A program made the position numbers and the translations under genes. A stretch of 64,000 nucleotides of DNA, taken from positions 783,501 to 847,500 of the forward strand of contig NC_092251.1 in NCBI RefSeq assembly GCF_036320965.1, in the 5' to 3' direction. Below, piece after piece: positions 63,901-64,000 of the stretch (positions within the stretch are counted from its first letter, which is position 1; each line of letters begins with the position of its first letter). This DNA is from Panulirus ornatus. Lineage: Eukaryota > Arthropoda > Malacostraca > Decapoda > Palinuridae. The notes beneath the pieces are model-generated. The model searched no databases, was not told the DNA's origin, and saw only the letters and a program-made list of their open reading frames with translations.

Positions 63901-64000
63901 CAAGCCAACGGGAGTTGCTGTTTTGACTAGTGGAGAGTTTTTTGTCTCTGATGGCTACTGTAATTCTCGAATCATCAAATATTCTGCTGATGGAAAACTT
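1567..64000 (+). CDS. PAM: Peptidylglycine alpha-amidating monooxygenase gene, internal part (10 exons)
   Basis: The enzyme turns C-terminal glycine-extended peptides into amidated neuropeptides in the secretory pathway. PHM (copper, ascorbate, O2) hydroxylates the glycine and PAL (zinc) releases glyoxylate. Exons: 1567-1634, 14710-14837, 15121-15271, 16109-16302, 19250-19334, 35897-36001, 39404-39562, 46718-46952, 51615-51746, 63868 onward. Every intron is GT...AG and all nine junctions keep one frame with no stop (463 codons). Seen in the sequence: the CuB ligand pair HAH, the CuB Met in DEMCNLY, and the PAL motifs [16 protein letters not shown] and SDGYCNSR. The signal peptide, the CuA half of PHM, the last part of PAL and any membrane anchor lie outside the window. 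Introns range from 283 bp to 16.6 kb. Drosophila keeps PHM and PAL as separate genes, so the fusion is notable. The exon model was read by eye without transcript data. Confidence 0.93.
1635..2690. other. Intron sequence, nothing recognised
   Basis: This is AT-rich intron sequence downstream of PAM exon a. No open frame with domain signal, tandem repeat or RNA gene was found on either strand. Confidence 0.6.
2695..3115 (-). mobile_element. RTE-like endonuclease fragment, decayed
   Basis: Read on the minus strand, the block around 2715-2870 matches the endonuclease segment with the GDLNAKV motif and the preceding VFWEQ segment. The block around 2995-3115 matches the more N-terminal endonuclease segment seen at 4095-4200. 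Middle sequence and frames are degraded. It lacks the reverse transcriptase. Confidence 0.6.
3198..3265 (-). mobile_element. SINE-S fragment
   Basis: The GGAGGATTTCCAGCC stretch and the following GCAGGGAAT...GTGGGAA stretch match the 5' half of SINE-S on the minus strand. It abuts RTE-A sequence directly at about 3265. Confidence 0.7.
3265..3905 (+). mobile_element. RTE-A piece: linker and N-terminal RT
   Basis: The sequence follows the RTE-A protein from the CGM..GS block after the endonuclease, through TREQ-GT, to the LDGI-VEFLKKG block at about 3820-3865. It carries many stops. It ends at a SINE-S copy without a 3' end. The endonuclease piece that would precede it in the element lies downstream (4095-4903), so the two are in swapped order. 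Confidence 0.75.
3905..4095 (+). mobile_element. SINE-S copy, 3' truncated
   Basis: It starts with GGGGATAGGGGAGAAAGAAT and runs through the block of TTCTGAAAAGGAAAACAAGG to CTCAAAGGCTCGG. It is diverged relative to other copies and lacks the A-rich 3' end. Confidence 0.7.
4095..4903 (+). mobile_element. RTE-A endonuclease domain piece
   Basis: Recognisable in order: [20 protein letters not shown] near 4185-4245, [13 protein letters not shown] near 4360-4400, [25 protein letters not shown] near 4490-4550, a degraded [10 protein letters not shown] segment near 4765, and SELGKE..KYQE near 4855-4900. This is the apurinic-type endonuclease of a non-LTR element, acting in target-primed integration. 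Several stops interrupt it. It ends exactly where the palindrome at 4904 begins. Confidence 0.8.
4904..5163. repeat. Long palindrome, about 118-bp arms
   Basis: Left arm 4904-5021 and right arm 5046-5163 are reverse complements with only a few mismatches; a 24-bp spacer (5022-5045) separates them. Arms begin GATAAGTTC and end CCATTTGGTAA at the loop. No transposase frame is present. A unique-looking stretch to about 5228 follows, then an AT-rich tract and SINE-S. It resembles a foldback element; its source family is unknown to me. Confidence 0.85.
5253..5490 (-). mobile_element. SINE-S copy 1 of a tandem pair
   Basis: On the plus strand it reads from a T-run (the A-tail of the sense strand) through GCCATTTCCCGCGTTAGCG, the GGAGGATTTCCAGCC block and CCCCAGGGATATATAT. 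It is essentially full length and abuts a short AT tract at its 5' end. Confidence 0.85.
5507..5743 (-). mobile_element. SINE-S copy 2 of a tandem pair
   Basis: Same order as the preceding copy in the same orientation, about 250 bp downstream. The internal A-rich tract is 16 bases. Its 5' end (CCCCAGGG on the plus strand) opens into the long (AT)n at 5744. Confidence 0.85.
5744..5805. repeat. (AT)n microsatellite, 62 bp
   Basis: An uninterrupted TA dinucleotide run between a SINE-S 5' end and the inverted part of the RTE-A insertion. Confidence 0.98.
5806..7737 (+). mobile_element. RTE-A insertion with inverted 5' part (twin-priming type)
   Basis: The left segment 5806-6414 is RTE-A on the minus strand, from MGTSVKG (near 6400) to the block EKYLEKQMD at 5806. 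The right segment from 6415 is RTE-A on the plus strand, starting at [19 protein letters not shown] and continuing to the stop at 7525-7527 and the short 3' UTR. Both parts are open. The RT catalytic FADD is at 6757-6768. The element positions of the outer left end and the start of the right segment coincide within about 6 bp (ATGGAT). The short 3' UTR ends with GGGAGACAGCGACAAAGTAT near 7710. Confidence 0.92.
7739..7978 (+). mobile_element. SINE-S copy, full length
   Basis: Sense strand: CCCTGGGGATAGGGG near 7740, an internal T-run before CCAAAAGAAGGAACAGAG, the core GCTACCTCGCTAATGCGGG near 7927, and a 3' end GCGAATAGCTTGAAAAAAA. Its 5' end touches the AT-rich end of the RTE-A insertion. 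Confidence 0.88.
8003..8235 (-). mobile_element. SINE-S copy, full length
   Basis: Opposite orientation to the copy at 7739, joined to it tail to tail across a short (AT)n (7981-7997). The 5' end (CCCCAGGG on the plus strand) opens into a 72-bp (AT)n. Confidence 0.88.
8236..8307. repeat. (AT)n microsatellite, 72 bp
   Basis: An uninterrupted dinucleotide run between SINE-S and the T-run that marks the 3' end of a minus-strand RTE-A. Confidence 0.98.
8308..9190 (-). mobile_element. RTE-A copy, 5'-truncated, young, short 3' UTR
   Basis: The minus-strand frame 9187-8507 is open (226 codons), from VNVNKSKVI through [28 protein letters not shown] and [14 protein letters not shown] to the usual end VVYRG. 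The 3' UTR is the short class, with the core CTACCTCGCAAACGCGGG near 8337-8357 (read in reverse) and an A-tail. The 5' truncation falls after RT motif C and joins an (AT)n. Confidence 0.92.
9189..9213. repeat. (AT)n microsatellite, 25 bp
   Basis: A pure TA run between the truncated 5' end of RTE-A and a SINE-S A-tail. Confidence 0.95.
9214..9448 (-). mobile_element. SINE-S copy, full length
   Basis: The plus strand shows the T-run, then GCCATTTCCCGCATTAGCG, the T-rich CCTTCTTTTGG block and CCCCAGGG at the 5' end, which opens into the next (AT)n. Confidence 0.88.
9449..9531. repeat. (AT)n microsatellite, about 83 bp
   Basis: A TA run with one interruption (AATA) at its start, between SINE-S and the inverted endonuclease part of an RTE-A insertion. 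Confidence 0.97.
9532..11649 (+). mobile_element. RTE-A insertion with inverted endonuclease segment and long 3' UTR
   Basis: Segment 9532-10079 reads on the minus strand as endonuclease, including [27 protein letters not shown] and ALLDYVLID, ending LLD at the (AT)n. Segment 10080 onward reads on the plus strand from [10 protein letters not shown] through FADD (near 10385) to the end. The part between LLD and YDRV, roughly 1.2 kb of element, is missing. The plus part has a 37-bp internal insertion near 10545-10578 and stops. Its 3' UTR is the long class, ending near 11649. Confidence 0.88.
11650..12557 (-). mobile_element. RTE-A copy, 5'-truncated, convergent with the previous copy
   Basis: The minus strand runs from [14 protein letters not shown] near 12555 to VVYRG near 11840, with a frameshift near 12280 and another break near 12130. 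It has a short 3' UTR. Its T-run (A-tail) at 11651 faces the 3' end of the copy at 9532-11649, so the two are tail to tail. Confidence 0.9.
12558..12880 (+). repeat. TA/TG-rich tract with an isolated RTE-A tail core
   Basis: A purine-pyrimidine tract of TATATG-type repeats leads to GGGCCATTCTTCATCTGTTTC and a diverged core (GCGTTACCATGCTGATGCGGG) near 12735-12760. A (GT)n of about 24 bp follows at 12802-12825, then a fragment resembling a third tail type (CATGCTTGTTTGCC). Confidence 0.7.
12881..14275 (+). mobile_element. RTE-A copy, old
   Basis: It begins at the CGFRSGRGC region, with the block [18 protein letters not shown] at 13148-13201. The motif C region [10 protein letters not shown] lies near 13300-13330, the [11 protein letters not shown] block near 13675-13710 and the terminal WFGHLKRMS block near 13857. 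The end of the 3' UTR carries a diverged core (TACCTCACTAAAGCG) near 14225. Multiple frameshifts make it inactive. It fills the end of intron 1. Confidence 0.85.
14276..14709. other. Intron sequence before PAM exon b
   Basis: AT-rich intron with no recognised element; it ends in the polypyrimidine acceptor of the CuB exon. Confidence 0.6.
14710..14837 (+). CDS. PAM: PAM exon b: PHM CuB histidine pair
   Basis: This exon follows a TTCTTTTCAG acceptor and ends at GTAGGG, in phase with the next exon. It encodes THADMNC, then [11 protein letters not shown], then [10 protein letters not shown]. The two histidines of HAH (codons 14787-14789 and 14793-14795) match the CuB ligands H242 and H244 of rat PHM. 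The Arg of YRV matches the substrate-carboxylate-binding R240. The Cys of DMNC matches a disulfide cysteine. A decayed duplicate of its 3' half lies 146 bp downstream. Confidence 0.93.
14917..15026 (+). pseudogene. Decayed partial duplicate of PAM exon b with its donor-side intron
   Basis: Positions about 14917-15026 repeat 14771-14880 at an offset of 146 bp. Read in the original frame, the copy gives AHILGLVIS followed by WYLFDPV. The first copper histidine has become leucine (LAH instead of HAH) and the upstream part has no AG acceptor. The donor has drifted from GTAGGG to GTATGA. It is most simply a dead tandem duplication inside the 283-bp intron; use as an alternative exon is unlikely. 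Confidence 0.75.
15121..15271 (+). CDS. PAM: PAM exon c: PHM core
   Basis: This 151-bp exon follows a TTTTGTTTTCCAG acceptor, starts in phase 0 and ends after one base of a Gly codon at GTATTC. It encodes [11 protein letters not shown], the family's highly conserved NPQxPQAFYP motif, and then [10 protein letters not shown], whose Cys is a conserved disulfide partner. The upstream intron is only 283 bp and the downstream one 837 bp, so exons b-d form the compact core of the gene. Confidence 0.93.
15390..15995 (-). mobile_element. RTE-A fragment, old: linker and N-terminal RT
   Basis: Minus-strand matches: GEVPKDW near 15435, [11 protein letters not shown] near 15470, the KAL-K-K region near 15545, GQGGMQ near 15620 and the SEWW-EEVK region near 15930-15985. 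No tail is present. It lies inside the 837-bp intron between PAM exons c and d. Confidence 0.7.
16109..16302 (+). CDS. PAM: PAM exon d: PHM CuB methionine and domain end
   Basis: This exon follows a TTTATGCAG acceptor, with G|GT completing the split glycine, and ends in phase 0 at GTGAGT. It encodes [17 protein letters not shown]. Met at codon 16129-16131 matches the CuB ligand M314 of rat PHM. The following Cys, Asn and Tyr match the disulfide cysteine and substrate-contact residues. A later SGGCGG supplies the last domain cysteine, followed by a Pro-rich stretch ([15 protein letters not shown]) that closes PHM. Confidence 0.93.
16490..18925 (+). mobile_element. RTE-A copy, oldest near-complete copy
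   Basis: It starts in the endonuclease (EASVLGA near 16493, the RDWILLM-type block near 16545) and continues through the SDH/EVRVKI region near 16835 and KRSM/KKYKE near 16930. The RT region follows, with [20 protein letters not shown] at 17222-17281, and the YGCKALAVN region near 18415. The final 3' UTR core (CTACCTCAGGAATGCAGG) is near 18878. All frames are broken. At about 17045-17160 the expected linker is replaced by sequence resembling the RTE-B C-terminus. Confidence 0.8.
17045..17160 (+). mobile_element. RTE-B C-terminal fragment inside RTE-A
   Basis: The peptide [20 protein letters not shown] and the following GSSQKE match the RTE-B C-terminal block that reads [20 protein letters not shown] on the minus strand at about 43720-43800. 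RTE-A sequence resumes at about 17170. Confidence 0.6.
19001..19065 (+). repeat. Two-copy tandem repeat, 32-bp unit
   Basis: TTTTCAGCTGAACTGACTGC at 19001 recurs at 19033 with one substitution in the following bases. It includes two potential AG acceptors upstream of PAM exon e, but no exon frame follows. Confidence 0.85.
19250..19334 (+). CDS. PAM: PAM exon e: end of PHM, start of linker
   Basis: This 85-bp exon follows a CTATTTTATTTCAG acceptor, starts in phase 0 and ends in phase 1 at GTAACT. The peptide runs [17 protein letters not shown], then [11 protein letters not shown]. The KK and RK pairs are candidate prohormone-convertase sites between the two catalytic domains (inference). The following intron, 16.6 kb, is the longest in the window and is packed with mobile elements. 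Confidence 0.8.
19640..21553 (+). mobile_element. RTE-A copy, young, long 3' UTR
   Basis: It begins at VEFIKKG near 19640, within the RT N-terminus. The frame contains stops near 19878 (CTED*), near 19963 (KY*EK) and before the end (MQEG*, 21034). Motif C reads [10 protein letters not shown], with the second catalytic Asp changed to Gly, so the RT is dead. The long 3' UTR has both core copies and ends near 21553. Confidence 0.9.
21555..22918 (-). mobile_element. RTE-A copy, young, convergent with the previous copy
   Basis: The minus-strand frame 22918-22019 is open (299 codons) from [14 protein letters not shown] through [10 protein letters not shown] to VVYWG. The 3' UTR is the long class and its terminal A/T-rich tail meets the tail of the plus-strand copy at about 21554. 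It is truncated at RT motif B. Confidence 0.93.
22919..23325. other. Intron sequence, nothing recognised
   Basis: AT-rich sequence between the truncated RTE-A and a SINE-S copy; no domain or RNA signal was seen. Confidence 0.6.
23326..23573 (-). mobile_element. SINE-S copy
   Basis: The plus strand begins with a T-run at 23329-23345, then GATAGCGAGGTAGCGTTAAG, an 18-base internal A-run and the GTCGCCTTCTATGACACGC block. It ends at TCTCCCCTAT, slightly short of the full 5' end and without a flanking (AT)n. Confidence 0.85.
23574..24191. other. Intron sequence, nothing recognised
   Basis: No coding, repeat or RNA signal was found; the stretch ends at the TA target site of a DNA transposon. Confidence 0.6.
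24192..25133 (+). mobile_element. Tigger/pogo-like DNA transposon, internally deleted, 942 bp
   Basis: Terminal inverted repeats start CAGGTACACCAC and end GTGGTGTACCTG, about 20 bp with one mismatch, flanked by TA on both sides (24190-24191 and 25134-25135), as expected for Tc1/mariner/pogo elements. The interior codes for a CENP-B/Tc5-type DNA-binding region. [20 protein letters not shown] lies near 24515-24580. After a frameshift it continues to [14 protein letters not shown] near 24768-24812 and [20 protein letters not shown] near 24860-24918. The DDE catalytic domain is missing, so the copy is non-autonomous. Confidence 0.9.
24614..24955 (+). pseudogene. Transposase DNA-binding domain remnant
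   Basis: An open stretch of 113 codons encodes the second helix-turn-helix of a Tigger/jerky-like transposase: [18 protein letters not shown], then [20 protein letters not shown] and [10 protein letters not shown] frameshift near 24610 separates it from the first helix-turn-helix. The stop follows the deletion junction after EQVYN. No catalytic residues are present. Confidence 0.85.
25136..26370. other. Intron sequence, nothing recognised
   Basis: Mostly T-rich intron. Short frames on both strands show no domain signal. Confidence 0.55.
26375..26515 (+). mobile_element. Isolated RTE-A tail core
   Basis: GGGTTGGGCCATTCTTTCAT near 26427 and CACTACCTCGCTAACATAGG near 26456, with the following GACAGCGACTAAG, match the last 130 bp of the RTE-A 3' UTR. 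No coding part precedes it. Confidence 0.8.
26530..26890 (+). mobile_element. RTE-A 3' end, old
   Basis: Degraded C-terminal coding ([19 protein letters not shown] near 26526-26570, FSR-V region near 26645) leads into the 3' UTR marks GTCTGTAGGGCTTGACTG and GCCATTGTTCATTTGCTCCT, and a diverged core near 26855. Confidence 0.65.
26891..27590. other. Intron sequence, nothing recognised
   Basis: AT-rich intron; no coding, repeat or RNA signal was found. Confidence 0.6.
27592..27787 (+). mobile_element. RTE-A tail-only insertion with A-tail
   Basis: It begins TCAGTGGATTGAATCAGGGC, just 3' of the normal stop codon, carries the short 3' UTR with the core CTACCTCGCAAACGCGGG near 27738, and ends in a 15-base A-run. 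AGATGT occurs just before and just after the insert and could be a short target-site duplication. Confidence 0.85.
27795..29625 (+). mobile_element. Jockey-like non-LTR element, decayed
   Basis: Plus-strand fragments in order: endonuclease start ([14 protein letters not shown] near 27931, read with gaps), the RT region DFPLPPVN..SECSLI near 28529-28565, and the [18 protein letters not shown] region near 28853-28907. These are followed by [11 protein letters not shown] near 28970-29003, a [14 protein letters not shown] block near 29090-29131, and a Cys-rich [10 protein letters not shown] segment near 29440. Stops occur in all frames. The RT core with the catalytic Asp pair is not intact. Confidence 0.7.
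29626..30129. other. Intron sequence, nothing recognised
   Basis: AT-rich intron upstream of the inverted RTE-A pair. Confidence 0.6.
30130..32089 (-). mobile_element. RTE-A copy, left arm of a giant inverted repeat
   Basis: On the minus strand it starts at [20 protein letters not shown] (32089) and reads through motif A ([19 protein letters not shown]) and [17 protein letters not shown] frameshift at FADD near 31370 follows, then the C-terminus. The 3' UTR is the long class, ending at the tail near 30130. The stop region is slightly rearranged (loss near 30610). Confidence 0.93.
32090..33838 (+). mobile_element. RTE-A copy, right arm of a giant inverted repeat
   Basis: It starts at [15 protein letters not shown] (32092), head to head with the previous copy. 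The frame is open from there through [19 protein letters not shown] and [10 protein letters not shown] to a single TAG at 33119-33121 (VRVR*), then continues to GLNQGK near 33422. The long 3' UTR ends in the 88-bp (AT)n at 33839. Confidence 0.93.
33839..33926. repeat. (AT)n microsatellite, 88 bp
   Basis: The longest pure dinucleotide run of the window. It joins the RTE-A tail to a diverged SINE-S. Confidence 0.98.
33928..34123 (-). mobile_element. SINE-S copy, diverged
   Basis: The plus strand shows CGCATAAAGCGAGGTCATGT (core with an insertion), AACAGAGGACTGAGCCTTTG and GGGGAGGATTCCCAGC, ending GCAGGGAATACATGG, where RTE-A coding begins directly. Confidence 0.75.
34124..35705 (+). mobile_element. 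RTE-A copy, middle-aged
   Basis: From [18 protein letters not shown] at 34124, through [17 protein letters not shown], the [15 protein letters not shown] block near 34390-34435, a disrupted motif A, the [15 protein letters not shown] block near 34880-34925 and the terminal [13 protein letters not shown] block near 35411-35450. Motif C reads [11 protein letters not shown], with frameshifts on both sides. The 3' UTR is shortened and degenerate (near 35580-35700). Confidence 0.88.
35706..35896. other. Intron sequence before PAM exon f
   Basis: AT-rich, no element recognised. Confidence 0.6.
35897..36001 (+). CDS. PAM: PAM exon f: linker exon, symmetric 1-1, possible cassette
   Basis: This exon follows a CATTGGCAG acceptor, is 105 bp long, and has both borders in phase 1, so it can be skipped without shifting the frame. 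The peptide opens with the acidic, Tyr-rich [11 protein letters not shown], a plausible tyrosine-sulfation context, and continues with a Ser/Arg-rich stretch. The chosen donor is GTGGGG at 36002; splicing there keeps the frame into exon g. Without splicing, the frame stops at TAG 36010-36012. The sequence is not conserved enough to name from homology; frame and splice sites support it. Confidence 0.7.
36101..36742 (-). repeat. Tandem duplication, 321-bp unit, of dispersed repeat X
   Basis: Unit 1 (36101-36421) and unit 2 (36422-36742) are nearly identical, both beginning ATTTTGAATGTTTAG. Each unit carries blocks found again near 49490-49790 on the plus strand and 54430-54550, for example TGGTAGGCAGCCACC and GCATAGTGAGCTAGCACTTC. 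The open frames in each unit are short and have no domain signal. Confidence 0.93.
36743..37130 (-). repeat. Dispersed repeat X, remaining part
   Basis: In reverse orientation this part matches 49280-49480: several short AATGTTCCTACC-like units appear here as GGTAGGAA/GGTAGAAG-type units spaced 20-25 bp apart. It follows the tandem pair without a gap. Its class is unknown. Confidence 0.7.
37131..38390. other. Intron sequence; one short X-like segment
   Basis: Positions about 37430-37500 (CTCAGGGAAATCCCTTAAGG, then AGTCTCCATAACTGGTGAAC) resemble the 5' part of repeat X at 49190-49245. The rest is AT-rich with nothing recognised. Confidence 0.5.
38395..38697 (-). mobile_element. RTE-B C-terminal fragment
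   Basis: Minus-strand peptides include [10 protein letters not shown] near 38650 and the [10 protein letters not shown] region near 38560. The CGVCEGS-GQKYV-TF region lies near 38460-38500 and the LMGVPG end near 38420. They match the C-terminus of the larger RTE-B copy at 43655-46555. It joins a plus-strand RTE-A piece at about 38697. Confidence 0.7.
38697..38915 (+). mobile_element. RTE-A internal fragment, young
   Basis: The open stretch reads [38 protein letters not shown], then [19 protein letters not shown] and stops abruptly. It has neither end of the element, only about 219 bp from the RT N-terminus, almost identical to the young full copies. Confidence 0.88.
38916..39403. other. Intron sequence, possibly decayed LINE in part
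   Basis: The stretch at 38940-39150 has a CT-rich composition like minus-strand LINE C-termini, but I could not align it to a specific family. The rest is ordinary intron before PAM exon g. Confidence 0.4.
39404..39562 (+). CDS. PAM: PAM exon g: linker exon, symmetric 1-1
   Basis: This 159-bp exon follows a TCCTTTTTTACAG acceptor and ends at GTAGAA. Both borders are in phase 1, so like the previous exon it could be skipped in frame. It encodes a hydrophilic Gln/Lys-rich linker, including [19 protein letters not shown] and a later LRKEKQLK with a dibasic pair. No domain is recognisable. Its place between PHM and PAL resembles the variable linker (exon A) of vertebrate PAM, but this is by position only. 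Confidence 0.75.
39563..41820. other. Intron sequence, nothing firmly recognised
   Basis: AT-rich intron. A minus-strand frame at 40696-40508 (62 codons, Lys/Ser-rich) has no recognisable domain. No RNA gene, tandem array or known repeat was identified. Confidence 0.5.
41825..42445 (+). mobile_element. RTE-A 3' end, old
   Basis: The [10 protein letters not shown] block near 41840, the [14 protein letters not shown] block near 41918-41965, the EEGMLKWF region near 42038, a GRPRRRWK block near 42108 and [12 protein letters not shown] near 42172 follow the RTE-A C-terminus. The 3' UTR follows, with a diverged terminal core near 42400. Confidence 0.75.
42600..43640 (-). mobile_element. Jockey-superfamily LINE relic, internally deleted
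   Basis: On the minus strand, an endonuclease-like start ([20 protein letters not shown] near 43565-43510) is followed after a gap by [18 protein letters not shown] near 43165-43110. This resembles the post-RT segment of Jockey-type elements ([17 protein letters not shown]). [14 protein letters not shown] block near 42880 and [11 protein letters not shown] near 42735-42705 follow. The RT catalytic core is absent and stops are frequent. The inner 42446-42600 stretch is plain intron. Confidence 0.55.
43655..46555 (-). mobile_element. RTE-B, near-complete but decayed copy
   Basis: Minus-strand blocks in order: endonuclease remnants ([19 protein letters not shown] near 46415-46360, [13 protein letters not shown] near 46265), and the [20 protein letters not shown] block near 45690-45630. 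The RT start reads [20 protein letters not shown] near 45220-45160, with [20 protein letters not shown] at 44752-44693. The block [18 protein letters not shown] is near 44640, the motif C region LFAGDSVVC near 44480, and the C-terminus [20 protein letters not shown] near 43925. The order is that of a full RTE element. Numerous stops and frameshifts show it is inactive. Confidence 0.75.
46718..46952 (+). CDS. PAM: PAM exon h: start of the PAL lyase domain
   Basis: This 235-bp exon follows a TTTAATTCCAG acceptor and ends in phase 2 at GTAAGT. After the split Ala codon, the peptide reads [16 protein letters not shown], then [20 protein letters not shown], then SWDGSTF. The FHRGxxxWDG block is the PAL hallmark; its Arg matches the catalytic R533 of rat PAL. 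The exon covers the first NHL-like blade of the six-bladed propeller. Confidence 0.95.
47095..47545 (+). mobile_element. RTE-B fragment, RT region
   Basis: [20 protein letters not shown], then HGCVISS matches the RTE-B block [22 protein letters not shown] on the other strand near 44680. Decayed sequence continues to about 47540. Confidence 0.65.
47850..48005 (+). mobile_element. RTE-B fragment, post-RT region
   Basis: [20 protein letters not shown], then LKTNCLKMM (near 47905-47995) matches the LYGCE-W block shared by RTE-type C-termini. It is separated from the fragment at 47095 by about 300 bp of other sequence, including a short local duplication near 47575-47665. Confidence 0.6.
48006..49014. 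other. Intron sequence, nothing recognised
   Basis: T-rich intron, no domain, repeat or RNA signal found. Confidence 0.55.
49015..49135 (+). mobile_element. RTE-A 3' end fragment, old
   Basis: The VNYLN-DVVYGV-like junction near 49045-49075 (GAATTGATGTGGTTTATGGG) and GTGCTGTTAGTGGGCTAAAT match the RTE-A stop region and first bases of its 3' UTR. Confidence 0.6.
49140..49800 (+). repeat. Dispersed repeat X, longest single copy
   Basis: Order: GGAACTCCCTCAAAGGGGTG near 49192, a tract of degenerate 20-25 bp units (CTAATGTTCCTAATGACTAC and similar), CACATAGTGCTCACCACAGG near 49473, GATAGAATGCCAGTAG near 49580, and CCTACCAACTACTACCTAG near 49754. The first block resembles the RTE-B C-terminal/3' region in reverse. 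No tail or terminal repeat is obvious. Confidence 0.65.
50040..50700 (-). mobile_element. CR1/L2-like LINE fragment
   Basis: On the minus strand, [10 protein letters not shown] near 50630-50600 resembles RT motif C, followed by DNLQRW near 50555 and INLNKCKL near 50520. The C-terminal [14 protein letters not shown] block is at 50245-50190. The order (ADD, NLQRW, N-NKCK, RGDMI-type block) is that of Jockey/CR1 group elements. Decayed. Confidence 0.6.
50710..51285 (+). mobile_element. CR1/L2-like LINE fragment, opposite strand
   Basis: Plus-strand blocks: [12 protein letters not shown] near 50732-50767 (motif A, D-x-KAFD), [20 protein letters not shown] near 50878-50936 (motif B, TSGVxxGxxLGPxL), and [17 protein letters not shown] near 50978-51028 (motif C, FADD). 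It lies head to head with the minus-strand fragment at 50040. Confidence 0.75.
51286..51614. other. Intron sequence before PAM exon i
   Basis: AT-rich, nothing recognised besides the acceptor of the PAL exon. Confidence 0.6.
51615..51746 (+). CDS. PAM: PAM exon i: PAL zinc-histidine exon
   Basis: This 132-bp exon follows a GTCCCACAG acceptor and ends in phase 2 at GTAAGA. It encodes [20 protein letters not shown] and then [15 protein letters not shown]. The His of MPHGL matches zinc ligand H585 of rat PAL, and WVTDVxLHQV is strictly conserved in the family. The split Tyr (TA|T) and Arg (AG|G) codons join cleanly to the neighbouring exons. Confidence 0.95.
51747..53199. other. Intron sequence, nothing recognised
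   Basis: Ordinary AT-rich intron; no domain, repeat or RNA signal found on either strand. Confidence 0.55.
53205..54005 (-). mobile_element. Jockey-like RT fragment
   Basis: Minus-strand blocks: [14 protein letters not shown] near 54003, [16 protein letters not shown] near 53810-53760, an open 155-codon stretch 53677-53210 with [20 protein letters not shown], and [19 protein letters not shown] near 53485-53430. The DLPLPP and WSPTLS-x-AN blocks recur in the relic at 27795-29625, so both belong to one family. Confidence 0.65.
54006..54419. other. Intron sequence, nothing recognised
   Basis: AT-rich intron with no recognised element. Confidence 0.55.
54420..54555 (-). repeat. Dispersed repeat X fragment
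   Basis: GTTGATAGGCAACCAGCAAC, then GGAGGATTAGTGAAAGCTGC and GTGAGGCAGCACTTCATTGG match the repeat X units at 36155-36275. Confidence 0.75.
54595..55362 (-). mobile_element. RTE-A copy, old, 3' part
   Basis: Minus-strand C-terminal blocks from the EVSLNE region near 55330 through the [18 protein letters not shown] and FDRVSN regions to the stop region near 54725, then a 3' UTR. Many substitutions and stops. Confidence 0.78.
55363..55455 (-). mobile_element. Isolated RTE-A tail core
   Basis: CTGCGTCAGCAAGGTAGTGC, then GCAGACGAAGAATGGCCCAT is the RTE-A terminal core in reverse, followed by a CA/TA-rich tract. It lies directly upstream of a young plus-strand RTE-A. Confidence 0.75.
55456..56477 (+). 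mobile_element. RTE-A copy, young, open frame, short 3' UTR
   Basis: The plus-strand frame is open from [18 protein letters not shown] at 55458 through [43 protein letters not shown] and [18 protein letters not shown] to VVYRG and the stop at 56289-56291. It is 5'-truncated between RT motifs B and C. The 3' end has the core CTACCTCGCAAACACGGG near 56442, then an 11-base A-run at 56469-56479. Confidence 0.93.
57358..58804 (-). mobile_element. RTE-A copy nested in the older copy, long 3' UTR
   Basis: The minus strand begins at RT motif C ([20 protein letters not shown] near 58800) and runs open for 254 codons to GRRAVNGLN. The long 3' UTR is interrupted by SINE-S at 57491-57725. The tail is a T-run at 57356-57365. 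The hexamer AAACTT at 57352-57357 and 58805-58810 is the apparent target-site duplication. A short deletion near 58530 removes a few codons ([13 protein letters not shown]). Confidence 0.92.
57491..57725 (+). mobile_element. SINE-S inside the 3' UTR of the nested RTE-A
   Basis: The sense strand runs from CCCTGGGGACAGGGGATTAA to GCGAATAGTTTAAAAGAAAA. It interrupts the RTE-A 3' UTR exactly between the CACGTCC...ATACATA segment and the ACATCTCAACGTATAC segment, which are contiguous in other copies. This copy has no flanking (AT)n. Confidence 0.9.
60241..60368 (-). mobile_element. SINE-S fragment
   Basis: The T-run (A-tail), GCTTCAGTGAGGTAGCATTA, then AACAGAGGACTGAGCCTTAG and CCCCCTTCTCTGTTCC are the 3' half of SINE-S. 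It is cut at the internal A-run and joins a tRNA-like SINE. Confidence 0.78.
60369..60500 (-). mobile_element. tRNA-like SINE, decayed
   Basis: On the minus strand, a box-B-like GGTTTAAATCC near 60450-60460 follows GGGATGAGCCCATA. It is followed by CTGACTGCAGTAGTTGGTC and CAGCTGTTCACCCTCCCCTA. The combination of a tRNA-type internal promoter box and a conserved downstream body is typical of tRNA-derived SINEs. Box A is not clear. The remaining bases to 60578 are plain intron. Confidence 0.5.
60588..63064 (-). mobile_element. RTE-A, youngest copy, 2.48 kb with 9-bp target duplication
   Basis: The nonamer AAAAGAACT occurs at 60579-60587 and 63065-63073, directly flanking the element. The 3' end is a T-run (A-tail) of about 20 bases, then the core CTCCCGCGTTTGCGAGG near 60626 on the plus strand, and a short 3' UTR. 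The 5' end is truncated inside the endonuclease, just before its final SDH motif. Coding runs without a stop to the normal end, so the insertion must be recent. Confidence 0.96.
60790..63064 (-). CDS. RTE-A polyprotein, C-terminal 758 codons: endonuclease end and reverse transcriptase
   Basis: Non-LTR retrotransposon protein that nicks target DNA and copies its RNA there. The reading frame is open from the flank (63078) to TGA at 60790. The first ATG is at 63030 ([11 protein letters not shown]), which holds the endonuclease SDH motif; earlier endonuclease residues are missing. Residues below count from the frame opening at 63078. The linker is basic and coiled-coil-like (about 115-195). RT begins near 260; [13 protein letters not shown] lies at 267-279. 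Motif [15 protein letters not shown] has its catalytic Asp at 61876-61878, motif [15 protein letters not shown] is at 457-470, and FADD at 507-510 has its Asp pair at 61549-61554. The C-terminal tail ([23 protein letters not shown]) is typical of RTE-type elements. No RNase H is present. It is not self-sufficient because of the 5' truncation. Confidence 0.92.
63080..63867. other. Intron sequence before PAM exon j
   Basis: AT-rich, purine-biased on the plus strand; no element recognised. Confidence 0.6.
63868..64000 (+). CDS. PAM: PAM exon j: PAL propeller, cut by the window edge
   Basis: The exon starts after a TTATTTTTCAG acceptor and is still open at the last base. It encodes [13 protein letters not shown], then [20 protein letters not shown]. 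The two cysteines match the C634-C655 disulfide of rat PAL and the Tyr of DGYCN matches the catalytic Y654. The remaining two zinc histidines would lie downstream of the window. Confidence 0.95.
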